Of a stretch of 52,214 bases of DNA, positions 43,401-49,798 are shown piece after piece. The stretch's first letter is position 1. The number at the start of each line of letters is the position of its first letter. This stretch comes from Caryophanales bacterium UBA7057 (GTDB lineage Bacteria; Bacillota_I; Bacilli_A; RF39; UBA660). Where the stretch lies: assembly GCA_002493865.1 (NCBI GenBank), contig DLAC01000001.1, positions 1,330-53,543 of the forward strand, written 5' to 3'. A program made the position numbers and the translations under genes. The notes below the pieces were generated by a model. That model saw only the letters and a program-made list of their open reading frames with translations. It was not told the DNA's origin and did not search any database.

Positions 43401-43711
43401 GTAACAACAATATTCTTCTGATTATTTAGTATCAAGTTTAGTGTTTCTAAACGGTTTACCATTAAATCAGGGCTTACCGCAATGGCTTCGCTAGTTAAGA
43501 AATCGTCCATTGGAAATAGACTAGCGGATGAATTATAATTACTCAGACTTTCATAAATTTGATTTGCTTCATATAAAGAGGGTGTTACAATTAAGATTGA
43601 TTTTTCATGTTGATTCCAAAGTTGATTCAAATAAACAGAAAAAAGCTCGTTTGTTAAACCAGCCAGAGCGATATTATGAATCTTATTTGTTTGAAAACAA
43701 TTGTTAAGCAT
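40421..43711 (-). CDS. mfd: Transcription-repair coupling factor Mfd
   Basis: 1096 residues, close to the family norm (about 1150). UvrB-homology modules (1-300) are followed by the RNA polymerase-interacting domain (about 425-490, IGDYVVHNVHGIGVY), the SF2 motor with Walker A LLCGDVGYGKTEVAF and DEEQRFG, motif VI QIRGRVGRSNK and a C-terminal autoinhibitory domain. It removes stalled RNA polymerase at lesions and recruits UvrA. Its start overlaps the pth 3' end by 8 bp, as in the conserved pth-mfd pair. Confidence 0.97.
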   Translation of the reverse strand: MLNNCFQTNKIHNIALAGLTNELFSVYLNQLWNQHEKSILIVTPSLYEANQIYESLSNYNSSASLFPMDDFLTSEAIAVSPDLMVNRLETLNLILNNQKNIVVTNLMGYLRFLPSKNLYQKSHFTFSIDDEIEPKELVEKLYHIGYTKESIVTKTGEFSVRGFVIDVFPLGLDHPVRFEFFGDSIESIRSFDEDTQKSLESLKSVSIDPYTEFILEKYPEEYESKQKHLLELSNSVSNIYQYLDPTIVIYKDYPQLEKSYELLVKEIFEYRQEKDQAFQSKYMFDLTEINPSNQIHYLTIDNLLSDKNIEIIRYDSKEILPFNENIELINNFLKDQLYLNKNIWICLKKHQIRTFTKELQVPYILTDENHFYPGQVNIIEKSIGKGFIFGDYVVISDLDLFHSAVPRKKYKTKFKYASKIKDINKLNIGDYVVHNVHGIGVYNGIHTITQFGLKKDYLEILYAGKDKLYIPVEKIDLISKFSGNEGVVPKINKLGGSDWNKVKARVKNKIHDIADKLLRLYAEREMKKGFAFSPDGEFQESFEESFEYQETKDQLIAINQIKHDMESSVPMDRLLCGDVGYGKTEVAFRAIFKAVMDSKQVLYLCPTTILSNQHYHNALNRFSNFPVRIALLNRFTTPKEKKRIIEGLKDGSIDVVIGTHRLLSDDVKPKDLGLLVIDEEQRFGVTHKEKIKEYKSNVDVLTLTATPIPRTLQMSMVGIRSLSLIETPPVDRYPVQTYVIEENNQIIKDAIYKELSRNGQVFLLYNRVETIEKKAMDIHQLVPEARIICAHGRLSKEELEDRMAAFINHEYDILLCTTIIETGIDIPNVNTLIVLNADCFGLSQLYQIRGRVGRSNKIAYAYLMYHPQKMLTETAVKRLSAIKDFTELGSGFSIATRDLSIRGAGDILGSEQAGFIDTVGIDLYLKLLNDEVEKLKGNPIKEEEIQNEKPLLDVSTHISDTYTDDDNLKIEIHRKINEIDSYEKLQEVKEEIEDRFGKVNEEMLIYMYEEWFEKMAKYWQIEKIQKTRNSLELYFSPEMTMEIDGEQLFLDAFKITPMFRFKMTSSRLVVILDLIQLEKHYIYYLIDLLQVLKKKN

Positions 43712-44288
43712 CGATCGTTCCCTTCTTTATCTTTGTATTATATTTATTCATTAGATTATCAAAACTCATATGAAAATAATCTTCAAGTACAGAAAGTACC
43801 TCTTCTTTTACTTGATTTAATATTTCTTTCTCTGAATTTGATATTTTCCCTAATACATAATCTTTCGTATCTATATTTTTATTATTGGAAATTCCAATCT
43901 TAATTCGACAGTATTCCTGAGTTCCTAGATGAAGCTCAATATTTTTTAATCCATTATGACCTCCACTAGAACCCTTTTTCTTAATTTTAAAATTTCCTAC
44001 TTCTAAATCTAGATCATCATGAATGATTAAAAGATCATTTAATGTTATTTTATAGAAATCCACAAATCTGTGAATAACTTCTCCACTCAAATTTATATAA
44101 GATTGTGGTTTTAATAGAATTACTTTTTCTCCATGAATCAAAGTTTCCACATAAAGACCATTGAATTTTGATTTAGAAATAGTTATCCCCAGTTTTTGTG
44201 CAAAAAGATCAATTGTTTGAAAACCAACATTATGTCTTGTATTTTCGTATTCTTTTCCTGGATTTCCTAATCCAACAATTAATTTCAT
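43704..44288 (-). CDS. pth: Peptidyl-tRNA hydrolase
   Basis: 194 residues, typical. Catalytic His is in ENTRHNVGF, active-site Asn in GLGNPGKEY, and Asp in IHDDLDLEVG, with KKKGSSGGHNGLK after. It recycles peptidyl-tRNA released by abortive translation. It overlaps mfd by 8 bp and lies 4 nt after the S3-mimic gene, so the three are probably one transcript. No oddity in the protein. Confidence 0.96.
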   Translation of the reverse strand: MKLIVGLGNPGKEYENTRHNVGFQTIDLFAQKLGITISKSKFNGLYVETLIHGEKVILLKPQSYINLSGEVIHRFVDFYKITLNDLLIIHDDLDLEVGNFKIKKKGSSGGHNGLKNIELHLGTQEYCRIKIGISNNKNIDTKDYVLGKISNSEKEILNQVKEEVLSVLEDYFHMSFDNLMNKYNTKIKKGTIDA

Positions 44289-44292
44289 TTTA

Positions 44293-44772
44293 TCACCTAC
44301 TTAAAGTTTTTACTTTATTCACAACTTTTTTGTATTTCTTTTTTCCTAATATCTTTACTAAATGAATTTTTCTATTTTCTAAACTATGATGAACTAAATC
44401 ATTTGAAATATAAAAATTATCATTATTTTCTGGATACCATTTAGAATCCCAATCTTTATGAACCCTTACTCTTAATCCATGTGGATTTACTTTCTGACCC
44501 ATATAATCATCTCCATTAATATCGAGTTCATCTTCTCTAATCCATTTAGAATCCCAATCTTTGTAAACCCCTACTCTTAATCCATGTGGATTTACCTTCT
44601 GTCCCATATCTATATTTATTGCCTCCCTAATTAGTTTTTTTAACTCATCTTCAGTATTAACAATACCATAGAGATGTTGTTGTTGTCTATAATACACCTC
44701 AACAGGATTAGAATCTCTTATGATTCCAACTCTAAATGTATGAGGATTTACTTTTAAAAAATAATCTATCAT
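44293..44772 (-). CDS. Tandem repeat of the ribosomal protein S3 N-terminus
   Basis: 159 residues, basic at the C-terminus. It contains three 35-residue-spaced copies of the start of ribosomal protein S3: a degenerate one (FLKVNPHTFRVGIIRD, from residue 5) and two near-perfect ones (MGQKVNPHGLRVGVYKDWDS from 56; MGQKVNPHGLRVRVHKDWDS from 91), each normally used once at residue 1 of S3. The last copy runs on into S3-like sequence (DWDSKWYPENND) and then a Lys-rich helical tail. The KH and C-terminal domains of S3 are absent. GGGGG precedes the ATG at 44772. It lies between rsmI and pth, after a perfect palindrome. It may mimic S3 to bind an S3 partner or rRNA; function unknown. Confidence 0.8.
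   Translation of the reverse strand: MIDYFLKVNPHTFRVGIIRDSNPVEVYYRQQQHLYGIVNTEDELKKLIREAINIDMGQKVNPHGLRVGVYKDWDSKWIREDELDINGDDYMGQKVNPHGLRVRVHKDWDSKWYPENNDNFYISNDLVHHSLENRKIHLVKILGKKKYKKVVNKVKTLSR
44437..44502 (-). repeat. 66-bp direct repeat, copy A
   Basis: Partner of 44542-44607 at a 105-bp (35-codon) step with only a handful of differences; encodes the third S3-like unit. Confidence 0.85.
44542..44607 (-). repeat. 66-bp direct repeat, copy B
   Basis: Encodes the second S3-like unit. High DNA identity to 44437-44502 points to recent duplication or gene conversion. Confidence 0.85.
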
Positions 44773-44809
44773 ATAATAGTTCCCCCTAAAATCTAAGTTT
44801 TTAATTTAT

Positions 44810-44835
44810 AAAATTATTTCCCGGGAAATAATTTT
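44810..44835. terminator. Perfect 26-bp palindrome between rsmI and S3-mimic gene
   Basis: AAAATTATTTC, CCGG, GAAATAATTTT forms an 11-bp stem with a CCGG centre, starting one base after the rsmI stop on the minus strand and ending in UUUU. It may be an intrinsic terminator or a dimeric operator for the S3-mimic gene. Confidence 0.6.
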
Positions 44836-44836
44836 A

Positions 44837-45676
44837 CTATTTTCCAGCATGATATTCTTTATAAACTACTGACTTTGGAATATCTCTTTCAACAGCCACT
44901 TTTTTAATTGCTTCCTTCTCTGTCATTCCGTCTTCTAAATATAATGCAATATGTTCTAAAATTGTCATGCTTGAAAAATCTTCCTGAACTTGAGTTCCTT
45001 CTACTACAACTACCATTTCACCTTTTAATGAATCAACAATTTCTAAAACTTCCTCAGTAGTACCTCTGATAGCTTCTTCATATTTTTTACTAATCTCTCT
45101 ACATAAAGCAATATTTCGATTTCCAAATACCTTAAGTAATGATGTAAGCATATCATGAATACGATGAGGTGCTTCATAAAAAATAATAGTATATGGAAGT
45201 CTCTTTAAGGATTCTAATTCCTTTTCTCTCTTTGATGTTTTACTATTTAAAAATCCGTAAAATAAAAAAGGAGATGGATAAATTCCGGACATCGTAAGTG
45301 CAGGCACAAAAGCAGTAGGACCTGGAAGACTAATTACATTATAACCATGTTTACTAATATACTCAACAATACGATAACCGGGGTCACTAATAATAGGTGT
45401 TCCTCGATCCGTTACTAATCCAATGTTTAAACCTTCCTGAAGTTTACATAATACCATGCTTTTTAATGAGTCTTCTGTATGATCATCGGAATGAATTAAT
45501 TTCTTTTTAATACCCAAATAATGAAGTAATTCTGAAGTAATTCTAGTGTCTTCACATAATATTAAGTCAACCATTTCTAAAGTATGAATCGCCCGTAAGG
45601 TAATATCTTCCATATTCCCTACAGGTGTCGGTATTAGATATAGACTTGGACTATTGTCGTAACTCTTTTGCCTCAT
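44837..45676 (-). CDS. rsmI: 16S rRNA C1402 2'-O-methyltransferase RsmI
   Basis: 279 residues. Tetrapyrrole-methylase fold motifs: LYLIPTPVGNMEDITLRA, CEDTRITSELL, VTDRGTPIISDPGYR and SLPGPTAFVPAL. Most RsmI have SDAGTP; here Ala is Arg (TDRGTP), at a usually conserved loop. It methylates the ribose of C1402 in the decoding centre. It lies downstream of the CYTH-like gene and is followed by a palindrome that may end the long dnaX operon. Confidence 0.94.
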   Translation of the reverse strand: MRQKSYDNSPSLYLIPTPVGNMEDITLRAIHTLEMVDLILCEDTRITSELLHYLGIKKKLIHSDDHTEDSLKSMVLCKLQEGLNIGLVTDRGTPIISDPGYRIVEYISKHGYNVISLPGPTAFVPALTMSGIYPSPFLFYGFLNSKTSKREKELESLKRLPYTIIFYEAPHRIHDMLTSLLKVFGNRNIALCREISKKYEEAIRGTTEEVLEIVDSLKGEMVVVVEGTQVQEDFSSMTILEHIALYLEDGMTEKEAIKKVAVERDIPKSVVYKEYHAGK

Positions 45677-45704
45677 GCAATTTCACCCTCTACTATAATA
45701 AAAA

Positions 45705-46241
45705 TTATTTTTTCTTGTTTATTATTTTTTGATACATGTATTCAGGAACAGAAACTTCTAATTTTTCAACAATATCTAATTGCTGAATGACTTGATGAAT
45801 AGCCTCTGGATTTTGAGAACCAATTTCGATACTGATTCCTAAATCTACAATATTCTCTAACCAAATAGTCACCGTTTCCGTTTGATATTGTACACCAGTT
45901 TTCTCTAATTTAAAAGAAAAATTATATTGATCTTCATAATTTTCCTGAACAAATCTCATGGCACTATCCAAGTCATCAAATTCTTCCCTTACCAAAACTT
46001 TATCTTCTTTTTGATTTCCAGTAAAAATTGCTCTCTTGAGTATTACTAAAACACTTTTGTTTTTCCACTCATTATGTTGATAAACTCGAATTTTTAAAGT
46101 ATCATCAGTAATAGAATTACCATTCTTGTTAATATAAACTAAATCATAAAAAGCAAAGTCACTAACTTTCCGATACATATTTTTTTGTAAATACTCTTTA
46201 ATTTCAGTTTCATCTTTTAAAAGAACCCTAGAATAAAACAT
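45705..46241 (-). CDS. CYTH-like domain protein
   Basis: 178 residues. The beta-rich layout resembles CYTH/triphosphate-tunnel enzymes: LKIRVYQH, VLVILKRAIF, LVREEFDD, FKLEKTGVQYQTETVTIWLENIVDLGISIEIGSQ with alternating charged residues on strands. The typical N-terminal ExExK signature is not clear, so catalysis is uncertain. It lies between trmN6 and rsmI, where Bacillus has yazA. Alternative: an unrelated beta-barrel binding protein. Confidence 0.6.
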   Translation of the reverse strand: MFYSRVLLKDETEIKEYLQKNMYRKVSDFAFYDLVYINKNGNSITDDTLKIRVYQHNEWKNKSVLVILKRAIFTGNQKEDKVLVREEFDDLDSAMRFVQENYEDQYNFSFKLEKTGVQYQTETVTIWLENIVDLGISIEIGSQNPEAIHQVIQQLDIVEKLEVSVPEYMYQKIINKKK

Positions 46242-46259
46242 AATTTTTCTCCTTATATG

Positions 46260-46979
46260 CTATTGAAACATTTCTAATACTTCTTTCGTATAATCTCCAT
46301 TTTCTTCATGAGCATAAAGTGGCGGTAATACCTTTAATCCGACACCACCATTTTTTCTTGCTTCTACTAAAATCATATTTGATTCTGAATTTACCTTTGG
46401 ATAAATAAATCTTATCTTTTTGACTTCCAAACCATACTTAGAACATAATCTCAAAATATCTAGAAAACGATCGGTTCTATGTACTAAAGCAAGGATTCCG
46501 TTATTTTTTAAAAGATATCTAGATGCTTTTAATAGTTCTTCCAAAGTTAGGTTAACTTCATGACGAGCAATAATCTTGTGAGGATCTTCGTTTAGATTAC
46601 TCTGTTCATCAATTTTAAAATAAGGTGGATTACAAGTAATTACATCTATTGAGTCTCCCTCAAAATATTCTTTTACTTTTTTGATATCTATATTATATAA
46701 TTCAATTCTATCTTGTAAAGAATTATACTCAACTGTCTTTTTTGCAAGTTCATAGACATCTTTTTGAATCTCTACTCCTATAATTTTTGCTTTTGTTTTC
46801 GTAGATAAAATCAAAGGAATTGGAGCATTCCCAGTCCCAAGATCCATAATTGTTTTAATATTTTTATTTAAAGTAACAAAATTAGGTAATAGTACAGAAT
46901 CTAAAGAAAATAAAAACCAATCTGTATTTTGATATATTTTAAGGTTTTCATAGTTCACTAAATCATTCAATACTTCCAT
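46260..46979 (-). CDS. trmN6: tRNA1(Val) adenine-N6 methyltransferase-like (YabB)
   Basis: 239 residues. SAM motif I is IMDLGTGNAPIPL, and the N6-adenine catalytic motif is NPPYFK. It continues with RHEVNLTLEELLKASRYLLK, typical of the TrmN6/YabB family, which methylates A37 of tRNA-Val. Its ATG lies inside the ricT reading frame with a 17-bp overlap, as in the conserved ricT-(yabA)-trmN6 cluster; yabA is absent here. Confidence 0.93.
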   Translation of the reverse strand: MEVLNDLVNYENLKIYQNTDWFLFSLDSVLLPNFVTLNKNIKTIMDLGTGNAPIPLILSTKTKAKIIGVEIQKDVYELAKKTVEYNSLQDRIELYNIDIKKVKEYFEGDSIDVITCNPPYFKIDEQSNLNEDPHKIIARHEVNLTLEELLKASRYLLKNNGILALVHRTDRFLDILRLCSKYGLEVKKIRFIYPKVNSESNMILVEARKNGGVGLKVLPPLYAHEENGDYTKEVLEMFQ

Positions 46980-47757
46980 TACTTAAATCAACCTCTATTT
47001 GACTATGATTCTTACCTTCAATCATTGCTGTTTTTTTGAATACATTTAATGAAACTATTTTACCAGTAATATCTCCATTTTTATAGATAGATCCTATTTT
47101 GGGTAGACTCTTTTTTAAATGACTATAAGTTTCATCCTCATAGTTTAAACAACAAAGAAGCCTTCCACAAACCCCATTAATTTTAGATGGATTCAGAGCA
47201 AGCATTTGATTTTTAGCCATATTGATGGATACACTATTAAAGTCTGTTAAAAAAGTACTACAGCATAAAAATCTACCACAAGGTCCCAATCCTCCAATTT
47301 CTTTTGCCTTATCACGAACACCAATCTGACGAAGCTCAATTCTTGTATGATAGATTTGCGCTAGCTTTTTGGCAAGTTCTCTAAAATCAATACGCTCATC
47401 AGCAAGGAAGTTAAATAATAATTGACCACGATCAAAGGTATATCTAGCATCAATTATTTTCATTTTCAATTGGAGTTCTTCCACTTTTTTTCTAGCAACC
47501 TCTAAAGCCTTAGAAGCATCCTCCAAATTTTTTTGATATTGTCTTTCATCTTTTTCAGTTGCAATTCTTTTCACACTTTTTAAGGGAAAACCAATATCAC
47601 TTTCAGTAAGTTCTTTTATTGCAATTACTTGTCCATATTGTAATCCTTTTTCTGTTTCTACTATTACGTTTTGGCCATTTTTTAATTCCAATCCACTTGT
47701 ACTAAAAAAATAATTTTTTGCATTCTTTTGGAAATTTACAATCACTGCATGAATCAT
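46963..47757 (-). CDS. ricT: PSP1-domain protein RicT (YaaT)
   Basis: About 265 residues; the start is 47757 or 47760 (adjacent ATG codons after AGGTGG). The PSP1 core is clear: VIVETEKGLQYGQVI, YTFDRGQLLFNFLADERIDFR, ELRQIGVRDKAKEIGGLGPCGRFLCCSTF and GVCGRLLCCLNYE. The Cys clusters (CGRFLCC, CGRLLCC) are the Fe-S ligands of the RicAFT complex, which aids RNase Y in mRNA processing and affects competence and sporulation. RicA and RicF are not in the window. Confidence 0.95.
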   Translation of the reverse strand: MIHAVIVNFQKNAKNYFFSTSGLELKNGQNVIVETEKGLQYGQVIAIKELTESDIGFPLKSVKRIATEKDERQYQKNLEDASKALEVARKKVEELQLKMKIIDARYTFDRGQLLFNFLADERIDFRELAKKLAQIYHTRIELRQIGVRDKAKEIGGLGPCGRFLCCSTFLTDFNSVSINMAKNQMLALNPSKINGVCGRLLCCLNYEDETYSHLKKSLPKIGSIYKNGDITGKIVSLNVFKKTAMIEGKNHSQIEVDLSNGSIE

Positions 47758-47771
47758 CATACCACCACCTA

Positions 47772-48647
47772 TCAATTTATATCTGTAAATTTTATAATAA
47801 AATCATCAAGCATCAAATTTGTATTTAAATTATATCCTAAATCTTGAAGTTTGCTATGAATAATTTCTAATTTATGTAATAGTCTTTGCTCATTATTTTT
47901 CTCTAAAATTTTTGCTAGAACAGAATCCATCTCCTCTGGAAAAGAAGATTTTTCTAATTTCCGAACTGCCTGTTCATATATATATTGCATACTAGTGAAT
48001 ATAGTAATCCACTGTTCTCTATTATAATATTGATTTTCTAAAGCAATCGGTAAGTATGCAATAGCTTGTCTACCCTTTTGTTCTATACAGTCTATAATTT
48101 TATGAACAGTTTCAATATCAGATATTTCCAATTCCATAGTCTGATTTAAAAGTGAGAAAATTTGACAACGACTACGAATAGTATCAATTACTTTATAGCG
48201 ATTTTCTGTCACAAGAATTGCAATAATATTTTTCTCAGGTTCCTCTAAAAACTTGAGTAAAGCATTTGCAGATTCTTTATTTAATTTATCAGCTTCATAG
48301 ATAATATAGATTCTACTTATTTGATTATCCAAAGATTTAGTCATAAATTTTTCTTTAATTTCCATAATTTGCTTTTTCTTAATGAATGAACCATCCGGAT
48401 AAATCTGAATAAAGTCCCCATTTGCATTATAATCAATCAATGAACACAAATTACAGTTTTTACACATGGTTGGTTTAGATATATGATTAGGGCAATATAA
48501 ATATTTTGCGAAAGACAAAACAATGGAATTCGCATTTTGACAATTTCTAGTTTCAATTAAATATGCTTGAGAAATTTTGTTTTTATCCACAATCCTTGTG
48601 ATTTCTTCCACAAAATATGGTTGTTCGTTCATATAAGAAGCCAACAT
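47772..48647 (-). CDS. holB: DNA polymerase III delta-prime subunit
   Basis: 291 residues. A AAA+ clamp-loader-like protein with the Zn-binding cluster YCPNHISKPTMCKNCNLCS, IIYEADKLNKESANALLKFLEEP and TIRSRCQIF (arginine-finger SRC). The P-loop is degenerate: the SQAYLIETRNCQNANS region lacks GxxGxGK, so it does not bind ATP in the usual way, like other delta-prime subunits. It acts with DnaX and HolA to load the beta clamp. Neighbours bofA, recR and dnaX fit. Confidence 0.92.
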   Translation of the reverse strand: MLASYMNEQPYFVEEITRIVDKNKISQAYLIETRNCQNANSIVLSFAKYLYCPNHISKPTMCKNCNLCSLIDYNANGDFIQIYPDGSFIKKKQIMEIKEKFMTKSLDNQISRIYIIYEADKLNKESANALLKFLEEPEKNIIAILVTENRYKVIDTIRSRCQIFSLLNQTMELEISDIETVHKIIDCIEQKGRQAIAYLPIALENQYYNREQWITIFTSMQYIYEQAVRKLEKSSFPEEMDSVLAKILEKNNEQRLLHKLEIIHSKLQDLGYNLNTNLMLDDFIIKFTDIN

Positions 48648-48661
48648 ATAATCGTCCCTTT

Positions 48662-48847
48662 CTATCGAATAAATACATAAAGTAAAACTAAAGAAAATAA
48701 TGCAGGAAAGCCTAAAAATGACATAAACCCTACAGTTATAAAATTAATTGGAATTATAATATTAAAATTATTCACAATCATATTAAAACCATAAAGGACA
48801 AAAAAACTAAGAATAAATCGTTTAATAAACTGCGTTATTTTTTTCAT
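48662..48847 (-). CDS. bofA: BofA-like inhibitor of pro-sigma-K processing
   Basis: 61 residues from an ATG at 48847 after AGGTGA. Two membrane helices, with the family stretch NFNIIIPINFITVGFMSFLG and FPALFSLVLLYVF. Bacillus BofA (about 87 aa) lies downstream of recR too. BofA holds the SpoIVFB protease inactive in the outer forespore membrane until the forespore signals. The start lies 40 nt after recR; a weak sigma-E-like sequence overlaps the recR stop. Assignment relies on position, helices and NxI-PIN-G-PG-like pattern (the usual PG is PA here). Confidence 0.72.
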   Translation of the reverse strand: MKKITQFIKRFILSFFVLYGFNMIVNNFNIIIPINFITVGFMSFLGFPALFSLVLLYVFIR

Positions 48848-48863
48848 TTTTATCACCTATTAA

Positions 48864-48892
48864 AAGGTATGGTAAATTATATAAATTTATTC
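48864..48892 (-). promoter_or_regulatory. Weak candidate sigma-E promoter of bofA
   Basis: Minus-strand GAATAAA (48886-48892), 14 nt, CATACCTT (48864-48871). The -10 is good, the -35 only partial. Confidence 0.3.
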
Positions 48893-49483
48893 TATATCTT
48901 TTCGATCTAACAATGCCCTTTCTAATGTCATTGCATCTATATATTCCATATCAGCGCCTATTGGTACCCCGCTTGCTATCTTAGAAATTTTCAAATCCAA
49001 ATCTCCTAATATTCTTTTTATATAAAGAGACGTAGTTTCTCCTTCAATACTAGGTTTAAATGCCAAGATAATTTCCTTATAATTAGAATTTTTAATTCTA
49101 TCAATGAGTTTTCCTAAATCAATATCCTCAGGATTAATTCCTTCTTTTGGAGAAATTAGTCCTTTTAAAACATGATAATCGCCCTTAAACATCCCAAGTT
49201 TTTCAAATAAGAATACTATTTTAGGATCCTCAACTACACAAAGTAAGTGATGATCACGGGAGGCATTAGAACAAATATCACACTTTTCTTTATCTGTTAA
49301 TACATTGCAAATAGGACATTCATGAATATTTTTTTTACAATTTTTAATACTTTCTTGAAAATACTCAGTTCTTTCTTCATCCATATCAAGGACGGAAAAA
49401 GCCAATCGCTCAGCCGTCTTTTCCCCAATTCCTGGAAGGTATTTAAAACATTCTATTAAATTTTCTAAACTTTCTGGATACAT
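48887..49483 (-). CDS. recR: Recombination mediator RecR
   Basis: 198 residues, the family norm. Helix-hairpin-helix LPGIGEKTAERLAF at the start, a C4 zinc finger CPICNVLTDKEKCDIC, and a Toprim domain beginning LLCVVEDPKI and including ISPKEGINPEDI. It works with RecO in loading RecA on gapped DNA. It starts one base after the ebfC stop, in the dnaX-ebfC-recR cluster. Confidence 0.97.
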   Translation of the reverse strand: MYPESLENLIECFKYLPGIGEKTAERLAFSVLDMDEERTEYFQESIKNCKKNIHECPICNVLTDKEKCDICSNASRDHHLLCVVEDPKIVFLFEKLGMFKGDYHVLKGLISPKEGINPEDIDLGKLIDRIKNSNYKEIILAFKPSIEGETTSLYIKRILGDLDLKISKIASGVPIGADMEYIDAMTLERALLDRKDIE

Positions 49484-49484
49484 C

Positions 49485-49781
49485 TTAGAAAAGTCCTGGT
49501 ACTGAGTTAGTGAATTTTCCTAATTTTTCTTCTGTCATTTTATCCACTTTTTTAAAAGCATCATTAATTGCAATCATAATCATATCTTGTAACATTTCTA
49601 TATCATCAGAAGTAAGTTCAGAATTATTAATTTCAATTTTATTAATTTCTTTGGTTCCCTTTACTTCTACTTTAACAAAACCATTTTCTCCTACAAAAAC
49701 AGTTTGATCAATTTCATTTTTTGCTTTCATCATATCCTTTTGCATTGATTGTGCTTGTTTCATTAACGCTTGTAAATTCAT
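49485..49781 (-). CDS. ebfC: YbaB/EbfC nucleoid-associated protein
   Basis: 98 residues: an N-terminal coiled helix MNLQALMKQAQSMQKDM, a core KVEVKGTKEINKIEIN and a C-terminal helix, all typical of YbaB/EbfC. The proteins form DNA-binding dimers with a tweezer shape. It lies between dnaX and recR, the classic arrangement, and is translated directly after dnaX. Confidence 0.95.
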   Translation of the reverse strand: MNLQALMKQAQSMQKDMMKAKNEIDQTVFVGENGFVKVEVKGTKEINKIEINNSELTSDDIEMLQDMIMIAINDAFKKVDKMTEEKLGKFTNSVPGLF

Positions 49782-49798
49782 ATTTTATCTCTCCTTTT

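Noticed and set aside
44293..44772. True rpsC gene
   Set aside because: The KH and C-terminal domains of S3 are missing and the N-terminal segment is repeated; the locus is not a ribosomal protein operon.
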